From: Vreelandella neptunia
Lineage (GTDB): Bacteria; Pseudomonadota; Gammaproteobacteria; Pseudomonadales; Halomonadaceae
DNA length: 64,000 nt
NCBI RefSeq assembly: GCF_000712975.1
Contig: NZ_JHQL01000003.1
Span: forward strand, 496,001-560,000
Direction: 5' to 3'
Each line of letters opens with the position of its first letter. Positions within the stretch are counted from its first letter, which is position 1. Below, piece after piece: positions 57,354 to 64,000 of this stretch. The translations under genes and the position numbers were made by a program. The notes beneath the pieces were generated by a model. The model had not been told where the DNA came from. It was given only the letters and a program-made list of their open reading frames with translations, and made no database searches.

Positions 57354-58372
57354 TGAATATTATTCATTCTGAATATAATCAGTATAGGTTATATAAATTC
57401 CTAAATTGTTTTGTTCAGCATGCAGCTCTGGAAAAGGCAATGAATTCTTTGTATCGTTTAAAAAATAACCAAATGTTCGGGGGAGAGCAGCAATGCATGC
57501 TGATAACAGGCGATACTGGAACTGGGAAAAGTGCATTAATTAAAGAATTTTCTTCCGCTTTTCCTGGTTATGAAGAAAACGGTGTTTTGATCCAGCCCGT
57601 GCTTGTGTCACGTATTCCAAGTAAGCCTGATGTTGAAAAAATGATGATTGAACTCATGAACGACTTAGGTCAGTTTGGTTCTGAAGCAAGAAAAAGTAGG
57701 AGGAGGGAGATTGGTCTGGCAGAGGCACTAGTTAAAATGTTGAAAGTTTGCAAAACTCAAATAATTATTATAAATGAGTTTCAGGAGTTAATAGAGTTTA
57801 AATCAGTTGAAGATCGACAAAGGATTGCAAACAGGCTGAAGCTCATTAGTGAGCAGGCGGGTATACCTGTTGTACTGGTAGGAATGCCATGGGCTTCTGA
57901 GATTTCAAATGAGCCTCAATGGGCCTCTCGTCTGATGTGTAAAATCGAGTTACCGTACTTTAAATTTTTAAATGAAGATGATCGAAAAGAGTTCACGCGC
58001 TTCGTTAAAGGTTTAGCATGTAGAATGGGGTTTGAAGAGCCTCCTAAATTTGAAAGCGATGAGATTTTGTTTCCCCTTTTTTCCGCAACACGAGGCGAGG
58101 CAAGAAAAATTAAACATATTTTAAGTGAAGCTCTTTCCTTAGCTTTATGGAGAGGTGAAAATACTGTCCATCAACAGCATTTTGCCGAAGTAATGGATTC
58201 TGCTTTTTTTGATGAGGATAACCCCTTCAAATTACCCTTCAAAGAAGTGCCTCTGTGTGAGGTGTCTAAGTATGCTTCTTATAACCGTTATTCAACTGTG
58301 GAATCTGAAATGTTTGTGAGTACTCAATTCACGCCAAAAATTTCAACGAAAGCGCTTTTTTCAAAAACATAA
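57353..58372 (+). CDS. tnsC: TnsC-like AAA+ ATPase regulator
   Basis: ATP-dependent adaptor between target selection (TniQ/TnsD) and transposase. The 339-residue protein has Walker A GDTGTGKS (53-60) and Walker B IIIINEFQ (137-144), and sensor-type Arg residues late in the ATPase domain. It is at the usual length for the short TnsC type of I-F3-like elements. Next to it one would expect tniQ/tnsD, but the following DNA is a non-coding stretch and then a regulator gene. Confidence 0.9.
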   Translation: MNIIHSEYNQYRLYKFLNCFVQHAALEKAMNSLYRLKNNQMFGGEQQCMLITGDTGTGKSALIKEFSSAFPGYEENGVLIQPVLVSRIPSKPDVEKMMIELMNDLGQFGSEARKSRRREIGLAEALVKMLKVCKTQIIIINEFQELIEFKSVEDRQRIANRLKLISEQAGIPVVLVGMPWASEISNEPQWASRLMCKIELPYFKFLNEDDRKEFTRFVKGLACRMGFEEPPKFESDEILFPLFSATRGEARKIKHILSEALSLALWRGENTVHQQHFAEVMDSAFFDEDNPFKLPFKEVPLCEVSKYASYNRYSTVESEMFVSTQFTPKISTKALFSKT

Positions 58373-58517
58373 GCAGCTTATTAAGACGCCATTCTCTAGT
58401 TACAGAGTTGATGGGAGCTTTTTAAAGTATCATTGCATTCTTGCTAAGAATCTCTTAGCATATTTTTGTGTCATCTTGCGCTAGCCTAGCGGCTTTCCAA
58501 GTAGCGATGGTGTTTTC

Positions 58518-58835
58518 ATGGACAGTCCGCTTCCAGATCGCTTGAGAGCCGCCAGGCAAGCAGCGGGTATGACACAAAGGCAGTTGGGTGAATACCTCGG
58601 CATGGAGCCGAATCTGGCGAGTGCGCGTATGACGCAGTATGAAAAGGGGCAGCATGCGCCCAATTTCCAGTTGCTGAAGAGGCTTTCAGAGGCACTAGAG
58701 GTGCCCATTCCCTATTTTTTCTGCGAAGACGACACCGTGGCAGAATTGATCCTTGAGTTAGATAAACTCGACCCTGCAGAACGCCAACGCTTGTTGGAAC
58801 AGCTTAAAAAGGGCAGTGCGCCTAGCGAAAGCTGA
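58518..58835 (+). CDS. XRE-family transcription regulator
   Basis: A 105-residue protein with a helix-turn-helix (DRLRAARQAAGMTQRQLGEYLGMEPNLASARMTQYEKGQHAPNFQLLKRLSEALEVP, about 8-65) and a short acidic tail. It lies 58 bp before brxA, so it may control the remaining BREX gene. Base composition is GC-richer than tnsABC, so it entered from a different source or is part of the cargo. Confidence 0.8.
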   Translation: MDSPLPDRLRAARQAAGMTQRQLGEYLGMEPNLASARMTQYEKGQHAPNFQLLKRLSEALEVPIPYFFCEDDTVAELILELDKLDPAERQRLLEQLKKGSAPSES

Positions 58836-58892
58836 TCTCGTTACTGATCAGCCGCCTGCAACTTCAACGTAATTGACCTTGATGAGCGCCTT

Positions 58893-59450
58893 TTGACTTC
58901 TTTCAGCTACAACTCTGATCTGATCGGCGGTGGACTGGTGCGCGAAAGCCGTGCCGTTGCTGATTTGCTGCTCTCTAATGCGGATGAAGGGCAGTGGCAC
59001 CAGGCAATCATCATTGATAACCGCCTCCAGAAGAACCGTCCCGCCACTGCTAAACGTGCAGGGCAAGCGATTCGCAAGCGCTTAGAGAAGCTGGAGCCAC
59101 CGTTTTGGCGAGCGCTTCGCGATGGCGACGACCAGCTCGCCACACAGGTGTCTTTCTGTGCGGCCATGGCACGTAACCTGCTATTGGTAGAGTTTCTTGA
59201 AAGTGTCGTCGCTGATGCGTTTTTAACCCAGGCGGAAGCGCTTCAGGCCTACCAGTGGGATGAGTTTTTAGCAGAGCGTGCACACCGCGATGAGGCGATA
59301 GCGGGGTGGGCCGAAAGCTCCGAACGTAAAATAGGGCAGGTGGTGTATCGTATGTTGGCAGAAGTCGGCGTATTGGCGTCCAGTCGCTCGCGCAAGTTAC
59401 AGCCCTTGCTGCTGAGGCCAGAAGTAAAAAGCTTGCTTGAAACCTACTAG
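58893..59450 (+). CDS. brxA: BrxA, DUF1819 family protein of BREX systems
   Basis: A 185-residue small protein of the BREX phage-defence locus. It shows SDLIGGGLVRESRAVADLLL, QWHQAIIIDNRLQKNRPATAKRAGQAIRKRLE and ARNLLLVEFLESVVADAF, then SERKIGQVVYRMLAEVGVL, typical of BrxA. The start is unclear: the frame opens with TTG at 58893, while an ATG at 58882 gives ATG AGC GCC TTT TGA in another frame, where BrxA proteins commonly begin MSAF-like; a single-base change may have disturbed the start. The other BREX genes are missing next to it, apart from a pglZ remnant. Confidence 0.85.
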   Translation: MTSFSYNSDLIGGGLVRESRAVADLLLSNADEGQWHQAIIIDNRLQKNRPATAKRAGQAIRKRLEKLEPPFWRALRDGDDQLATQVSFCAAMARNLLLVEFLESVVADAFLTQAEALQAYQWDEFLAERAHRDEAIAGWAESSERKIGQVVYRMLAEVGVLASSRSRKLQPLLLRPEVKSLLETY

Positions 59451-59615
59451 CACGAACGACTACAAACATGTTGTCGCCTGCTGCGGTAATGTTCAAGTTG
59501 CCTTCTTAAACTCGTTCTTTTCTTAAAAACCGTGCTCACGTCAAAACACGACTAAGTAGACCTTACAACGCAGGTGGCTAGCGGCATACCCTATTTTTTA
59601 TTTAAAAAGAGGAGA

Positions 59616-60167
59616 TTATTCAGTCTGTTCTACTTCTATAATTTCTAGAAGGTTATTACGGGTTCTTTCCCACCATTCCTCATCATCTAGTGTTAAGAGG
59701 TCTAAGGCTTTCAGTAAAACTGGGATGGCTTGTTCTTGCCTACCTATTTTTGTAAGGCATTCGCCTTGCATCGCAAAAGCAACGTTTCTTATGTTCTTGT
59801 ATTCATTAGACATATTTTCTAGTGGTATAAGAGGCGTTATTTTAACGTAGCTTCTCCGGTCTTCCCGACTGGCACTATAAAATGGAGAAAGAGTGGACGA
59901 CACCATGTTAGCCAGCCAATTGGATTTTCTAGAAAGCTCTTCTAATAACGGTAGGGCAGCATCACAATTTCCAGCGTTAAAGTGCTCAGCAACACCCCTT
60001 CTAAGCTCGTCAACTTCTGGCTTTGTAACGATGCCTAGCCTATCGACCTGGGACGCTGACGAAGATAAGTCAAACGGGTCACTTTCAGCGGCAGCAGATT
60101 GTCCAAAGACACTGGCAGAAAGCAGTACACCTGAAAGAATCGCAGCGCTTTTTATTGATAGCTTCAT
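59616..60167 (-). CDS. Secreted hypothetical protein
   Basis: A 183-residue protein, start at the ATG 60167 (MKLSIKSAAILSGVLLSASVFGQSAAAESDP) with a clear signal peptide (1-25). The mature part has helical, TPR-like repeats (CDAALPLLEELSRKSNWLANM and GQAIPVLLKALDLL-like segments). I do not recognise the family. It occupies the place of brxB-brxC-pglX on the opposite strand, between brxA and the pglZ remnant. Confidence 0.6.
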   Translation of the reverse strand: MKLSIKSAAILSGVLLSASVFGQSAAAESDPFDLSSSASQVDRLGIVTKPEVDELRRGVAEHFNAGNCDAALPLLEELSRKSNWLANMVSSTLSPFYSASREDRRSYVKITPLIPLENMSNEYKNIRNVAFAMQGECLTKIGRQEQAIPVLLKALDLLTLDDEEWWERTRNNLLEIIEVEQTE

Positions 60168-60224
60168 TATTTTTTTCTCAAATATCATTAGAATCCTAAT
60201 AATACCTGCCAATATGTCTTAGGA

Positions 60225-60530
60225 CTAGCCTTCGCTTTTGCGGATAGCGTCAATCAAGTCGCTAAATTGGTGGCGCTGCTTAATTTCTGAGGCTGCTGGT
60301 GGGGTGTCATGCTCTACTTTTTGAGCTGGCGGTGCTGGTAGTGTCAGCAATGCTTGTTCTAGGCGCTCTATACGCTCACTCATACGCTCTATCACTGCTG
60401 TTTGACGGCGGATCTCTTCTAGCAATGCTTGGTTAATAAGCGTGTCACTAGCTGAGTCTATGTGTGTCGTACGGGCACGCTTGGATTGTGGTCGTCTCGC
60501 ACCGGTGTGCCAGACTCCATATCTAATCAA
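60225..60530 (-). CDS. Hypothetical coiled-coil protein, possibly truncated
   Basis: A 101-residue frame starting with TTG; the middle (EEIRRQTAVIERMSERIERLEQALLTLP) is a coiled coil, the tail polar. There is no good ribosome site at the TTG, so the start may be lost or the frame not real. It abuts the truncated pglZ (33 bp away). Confidence 0.4.
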   Translation of the reverse strand: MIRYGVWHTGARRPQSKRARTTHIDSASDTLINQALLEEIRRQTAVIERMSERIERLEQALLTLPAPPAQKVEHDTPPAASEIKQRHQFSDLIDAIRKSEG

Positions 60531-60562
60531 AGCTAAAAGGTAAGGGGTAGCTGTAATACAGC

Positions 60563-61930
60563 TTGCTTAAAAACCTGGATGCCGCCGTTGAGCGCTGTTA
60601 TGACGAGTGGTTCCTGGGCCAGCTCACCCGTAACTGGAGCGAGCGCGTGGAAGCCGAACAGCGGCTCACCCACTGGAAGCTACCCAATATCCCCAGCCAG
60701 CAGCATTTCTACCGTGACTGGGTGCAGCCCCAGCTAGCCGCTAGCCGCCAAAAGCGTGTGGTGGTCGTGATTAGTGATGCTTTTCGCTATGAGGCGGCGG
60801 AAGAGCTGCGTGAGCGCATTAATGCCAAGCGCTACAGTGAAGCGACGTTAAAAAGCCAGTTAGGTGTGGTGCCTAGCTATACCACCCTGGGGATGGCCTC
60901 GCTGTTACCGCACCGAGAGCTCAGCTATCAGCCGGGCAGCGATACGGTGCTGGTGAATGGCCAATCCACCCAAGGCACGGCGAACCGCAGCAAGTTACTC
61001 AAAGCAGCCCTCGGCGGGGAGGCGTTAGCCGTCACCGCCGAGGACGTAAAGGGCTGGAGCCGTGAAGAGGGGCGCGAAAAGATCAAAGGCGTGCAGCTGA
61101 TGTACGTTTACCACAACGTGGTGGATGCCCGTGGGGATGCCGCTAACACCGAAAGCGAGACGTTCGCAGCGGTGGAGGATGCCATTGATGAACTGGATCA
61201 GCTAACCCGTAAAATTCTCATGCACTTGAACACCAGCACGGTGCTGGTCACCGCCGACCACGGCTTCCTATTCCAGCGCAGCGCGTTGGATGCTACCGAC
61301 CGCACGGCGCTGTCAGACAAGCCAACGTCGGCCTTCAAAAGCAAAAAGCGCTATGTGCTGGGTGAATCGTTGCCCGATAACCCCAGCGTGTGGTACGGCC
61401 ATACCCGCGATACGGCAGGCACCACCTGCGACACCCAGTTCTGGATACCCAAAGGCGCACACCGTTTTCACTTTGTCGGCGGGGCGCGGTTTGTACACGG
61501 GGGCATTATGCCCCAGGAAATTGTGGTGCCCGTGCTCACCGTTCAGCAGCTACGGGGCGAGAAGGTGGAAAAGCGCACCAGCCGCAAGGTGGAGGTAATC
61601 TCACCCAAGGCATCGCTGAAAATGGTCAATAACATTCAGCGTTTTGACCTGCTGCAAACCGAAGCGGTGAGCGAGCGTCTCCGCCCGATCACGCCGTCGG
61701 TGGCGATTTACGCGGGCAGTGAGGTGGTTTCCAGTGAAGAAGTCGTGACCTTCGATAGCGCAAGCGACAATATGAACGAGCGCATGAAGTCGGTGCGCCT
61801 CTCGCTATCGGGCACGTCATTCGACCGTAAAAACGACTACTTCCTGGTGCTGCGCGATAAAGACCTGGGCACCGAGCGGGAGCGCTACCGGGTGGTGATC
61901 GATCTCGCGTTTACGGATGATTTTTTCTAG
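60563..61930 (+). pseudogene. pglZ: BREX-1 PglZ, C-terminal remnant (phosphatase domain kept)
   Basis: The frame gives 455 residues, about half the 830-860 expected for BREX-1 PglZ, with an in-frame stop at 60554 before a TTG at 60563. It retains the phosphatase centre: DAFRYE (72-77) and TADHGF (ADHG at 231-234), metal sites of the alkaline-phosphatase superfamily. The N-terminal half, and with it pglX, brxC and brxB upstream and brxL downstream, is absent. Either a deletion remnant or, less likely, a short functional PglZ. Confidence 0.83.
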
Positions 61931-62489
61931 GCCCTAAGCCTAATGATCCACGCTATTACCAATAGCTGCTTCCCTGTCATGCGCTGAGGTGCAGCATGAG
62001 CGCTAAAGGCAATTGACATGATAACGTTTGTGCTGAAAGCTTTTTCACAGCCTCAAATTTGAGGCGATCCGCGGAGAGCCATTTAAAACTCGGGGTGCAA
62101 TAAGGCGCCAGGTGTTTAAATGCATCGAACTGGACTACAAAACGCGACGACAACACAGTGTTATTGGGATGATCAGCCCAGAGGCACCTGGAGCCCGAAT
62201 GATATCTTAAACTAGTGTCCACTGTTGCTGGGTAAGATCATTGCCGATAGAATGTGTATAGATAAATATTAATTCGCTTGATAGCTGGCTGGAAGAAGAC
62301 TTAAACGTTTTCGTCGAGGATATTCCCAGCGGTTGGCACCGCGATGCAGTGATGGAATATCACGGCCTTTTAAGCTGGTGAAAGTTAGCAGATTGTATCA
62401 GAAAAAAACCGCCAGTGACGTTTGACAGTACCACCGCTTGTAGGAACTATTAACTTATAACTTCTTTTTTAATCATATAGGTAATTGTC
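61931..62489. other. Intergenic region with a coding-like fragment
   Basis: About 560 bp between the pglZ remnant and the immunity-like gene. A short open frame at 62262-62381 gives NSLDSWLEEDLNVFVEDIPSGWHRDAVMEYHGLLSW, which looks like the tail of a lost protein. brxL, which normally follows pglZ, is not seen. Confidence 0.4.
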
Positions 62490-62891
62490 TTGAATAATAA
62501 TTGGTGGATACATGTTCTGGTTGCAGCTATAGCATCCGTCCTAATCGTAGGGTTTATAAAAGTTGCTGGTGCTCAAGGTGCAGACATTTTGATAAGTATA
62601 GTATTAATAATCATTGGCATTTTGTTTCATTTTATACCTTCCATAATTGCTGTGCATAGAAATCATAAAAACAAAGTTGGAATTCTTTTGTTGAACTTTT
62701 TTTTAGGTTGGACTTTGTTCGGTTGGGTTGGTTCGCTTATCTGGGCAGTTCTTCAAGATGCCGATCGTGAAAAAGAGAAAAACGGAATAAGAAACGTACA
62801 TGAAAGTGACGAAAAAGAATGTCCTTATTGTGCCGAAAAGATAAAAAACAAAGCTAAAGTATGCAGGTTTTGCAATAATTCTTTAAGCTAA
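62490..62891 (+). CDS. Superinfection-immunity-like membrane protein with zinc ribbon
   Basis: A 133-residue protein starting at a TTG with an AGG site. It has two or three hydrophobic segments, the phage Imm-like motif AVHRNHKNKVGILLLNFFLGWTLFGWVGSLIWAVLQD (about 54-90), and a C-terminal zinc-ribbon-like CPYCAEKIKNKAKVCRFC (about 111-128). Imm-type proteins block DNA entry of related phages. The fusion with a cytosolic zinc ribbon is common in bacterial relatives, whose role is not known. Confidence 0.75.
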   Translation: MNNNWWIHVLVAAIASVLIVGFIKVAGAQGADILISIVLIIIGILFHFIPSIIAVHRNHKNKVGILLLNFFLGWTLFGWVGSLIWAVLQDADREKEKNGIRNVHESDEKECPYCAEKIKNKAKVCRFCNNSLS

Positions 62892-62939
62892 TTTTTAACA
62901 AAACTGACCTTGTAACTATAAAAAAATATATTAATGGAT

Positions 62940-62962
62940 GCCCCATCATAAAGTGGTGGGGC
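62940..62962 (-). terminator. Hairpin after the immunity-like gene
   Basis: Stem GCCCCATCA / TGGTGGGGC, 9 bp with one G-T pair, loop TAAAG. On the minus strand it is followed by a T-rich run (upstream A-rich on the plus strand), so it probably ends the minus-strand ORF at 62972. Confidence 0.5.
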
Positions 62963-62971
62963 CGTCGCAAT

Positions 62972-63136
62972 TTACGCGGCTTTGCTGAGCATGATGCCTC
63001 TATGAGTTACTCTACGCTGAGGCTTCCTAATCGGTGTCTGCTTCTCTGCAACTGCTTCCAATGTGTCCAGTATTTCGCTTTTATAGCACGAAGTAACTCC
63101 GTTGGCTGTGGGCTTATTCTTTGCTGGTGTCGACAT
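62972..63136 (-). CDS. Possible small basic protein
   Basis: A 54-residue frame, start at 63136 with an AAGGAT site 8 bp before (ATG follows GATGATAAGCAA). Sequence MSTPAKNKPTANGVTSCYKS then a basic, Arg-rich end. A longer in-frame start at 63211 also exists. No family recognised; a hairpin at its end supports expression. Confidence 0.35.
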   Translation of the reverse strand: MSTPAKNKPTANGVTSCYKSEILDTLEAVAEKQTPIRKPQRRVTHRGIMLSKAA

Positions 63137-63250
63137 TTGCTTATCATCCTTGAATACCAGCAAGAATCGCTCTGGATACGCTGTGGAGCACACGGAGTTG
63201 TCAGTTGACAACCTTAGTTGGCGATGCTTACACTTTGATCAGGAGACACC

Positions 63251-63514
63251 ATGCCGCGCCACCGACACAGCAAAAAAGAGATTGAAGAAGCGCTGACCTA
63301 TGCGGAGGCGCAAGGCTGGCGAATTGACCTCGCTTCTGGGCATGCGTGGGGTCGATTATATTGCCCGTACAATGATAGTGATTGCCGTTGTGGTGAGTTT
63401 TGCATTGTCAGTGTGTGGAGCACACCAAAAAATTCCGCCAATCATGCCAGGCAGCTGCGCCGTGTGGTGGATAACTGTACCGGCGGCATATCCTCTGAGG
63501 AGGAAGAAACATGA
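63251..63514 (+). CDS. Small protein, first gene of a coupled pair (HicA-like, tentative)
   Basis: An 87-residue protein MPRHRHSKKEIEEALTYAEAQGWRIDL...GHAWGRLYCPYNDSDC...ARQLRRVVDNC. A helix, a His in GHAWGRL and a basic helical end recall HicA toxins, but the Cys-rich middle is unlike them and the family is uncertain. Its stop overlaps the start of the next gene (ATGA), so the two are translated together. Confidence 0.5.
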   Translation: MPRHRHSKKEIEEALTYAEAQGWRIDLASGHAWGRLYCPYNDSDCRCGEFCIVSVWSTPKNSANHARQLRRVVDNCTGGISSEEEET

Positions 63515-64000
63515 CGTATGAGTTTATCCTGAAGTTTGCTATTCCCAGTGATCTCGATGGAGAGGTGTTGGAAACTAGCCTTTATGAGTCTGGTTGCGAT
63601 GATGCGTTGATTGGCATCGGATTGAAGGGGCGTTTGGCTCTGGAGTTTGCCCGCGAAGCCGCGTCAGCCCAACAGGCAATCACTTCCGCCATGGCAGATG
63701 TGAAGCGCGCGATTCCTGACGCACGCCTGATTGAAGTGGGGCCTGACCTGGTCGGGGTAACGGACATCGCTGAACTGCTCGTGTTCACGCGCCAGAATAT
63801 GCGTAAGCTGGTTCAGTCTCACTTAGCCACGTTTCCGCTACCTCTTCACGAAGGGCGCGCATCGCTATGGCATTTGTCGGAGGTACTGGACTGGTTTCAG
63901 GCCCATCAGCGTCGGCAGGTGGATAGCGCCTTGTGCGAGGTGGCGAGGGTTTGTATGCAAGCCAATGTGGCCCGTGAAAGCCGCAGGGTGCCCACAGAAC
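63511..64000 (+). CDS. Putative DNA-binding protein, C-terminal end outside window
   Basis: The frame is open from the ATG at 63511 to the end of the window (163 residues seen). The segment GVTDIAELLVFTRQNMRKLVQSHLATFPLPLHEGRASLWHLSEVLDWFQ is a winged-helix/AlpA-like DNA-binding pattern. The N-terminus is a small domain with ALEFAREAASAQQAITSAM. It overlaps the upstream small gene by 4 bp; the two may be a toxin-antitoxin pair, with this protein the antitoxin or regulator, but this is a guess. Confidence 0.5.
   Translation, partial: MTYEFILKFAIPSDLDGEVLETSLYESGCDDALIGIGLKGRLALEFAREAASAQQAITSAMADVKRAIPDARLIEVGPDLVGVTDIAELLVFTRQNMRKLVQSHLATFPLPLHEGRASLWHLSEVLDWFQAHQRRQVDSALCEVARVCMQANVARESRRVPTE

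Larger units (their letters stand above)
54718..58372 (+). mobile_element. Tn7-like transposon, right end and tnsABC core (ffs-associated)
   Basis: The boundary is taken as TGT at 54718, about 10 bp after the SRP RNA gene. Three TnsB-site-like repeats and tnsA-tnsB-tnsC follow. The DNA from here is strikingly AT-rich compared with the chromosome before it. No tniQ/tnsD and no opposite end (TTATGTCA-type repeats) were found to 64000, so the cargo and left end probably continue outside the window. Elements of this family are known to insert next to the SRP RNA gene, glmS, yciA and guaC. Confidence 0.85.

Noticed and set aside
58382..58500. Candidate left end of the Tn7-like element after tnsC
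   Set aside because: Contains only a weak GTGTCAT; lacks repeated TTATGTCA boxes.
61977..62222. 81-codon minus-strand frame downstream of pglZ
   Set aside because: No ribosome site, no recognised pattern; may be a fragment but unsupported.

Overview
The window reads as chromosomal DNA of a moderately halophilic gammaproteobacterium, most likely Halomonas or a close relative (Vreelandella). Evidence: the protein sequences have a Halomonadaceae look; the choline-to-glycine-betaine operon betIBA sits divergently from a choline-binding protein gene; a GlpSTPQV-type glycerol ABC importer lies beside glpD; and a small 4.5S-type SRP RNA and an elongator tRNA-Met are encoded. The genus is inferred from sequence character, not from a search.

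Layout. 1-2430: end of valine catabolism (3-hydroxyisobutyryl-CoA hydrolase end, mmsB) and a ketopantoate reductase. 2585-6800: zinc uptake, with znuCB divergent from znuA and a His-rich outer-membrane barrel gene; two near-identical Zur-like dyads (TGTTAT-GTW-ATAACA) lie in front of the two transcription units. 7368-20709: housekeeping and accessory genes (PHB-depolymerase-like esterase, isochorismatase-like hydrolase, DUF2784, LemA and M48 protease pair, ZIP transporter, topB, ABC1 kinase, SEC-C protein, AmpG-like MFS, SlyD-like isomerase). 20840-24674: two FNR/ANR-like dyads before a 41-residue membrane protein, a molybdopterin-fold/GGDEF pair, and a Tat-exported YSRP-repeat protein next to an HPr-kinase-like/PqqD fusion. 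24671-33832: lytic transglycosylase, proS, lipoprotein, a 140-bp tandem repeat, benE divergent from an XRE-cupin regulator over twin palindromes, nfo, a glycerophosphodiesterase, a quinone oxidoreductase and an enoyl-CoA hydratase.

33996-46620: SLC13-type transporter, then a complete glycerol block: glpR, glpK, glpD, glpV, a DUF2160 gene, glpQ, glpP, glpT and glpS. 46665-54354: fadE, betA, betB, betI and the divergent choline-binding protein gene, with a BetI-like operator and a PsrA-like box.

54474-64000 is the accessory end. tRNA-Met and ffs are followed, 10 bp after the SRP RNA, by the end of a Tn7-like transposon: TGT terminus, three 20-21 bp TnsB-site-like repeats, then tnsA, tnsB and tnsC. 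No tniQ/tnsD or left end is visible, so the element probably continues past the window. Its likely cargo is a wrecked BREX-1 locus (XRE regulator, intact brxA, then the C-terminal half of pglZ with the phosphatase centre), two minus-strand ORFs where brxB, brxC and pglX should be, a superinfection-immunity-like membrane protein with a zinc ribbon, and a translationally coupled pair of small genes that runs off the end.

The most interesting systems are the ffs-targeted Tn7-like element with defence remnants, and the HPr-kinase/PqqD plus YSRP-repeat pair, which resembles a peptide-modification system with an exported substrate.
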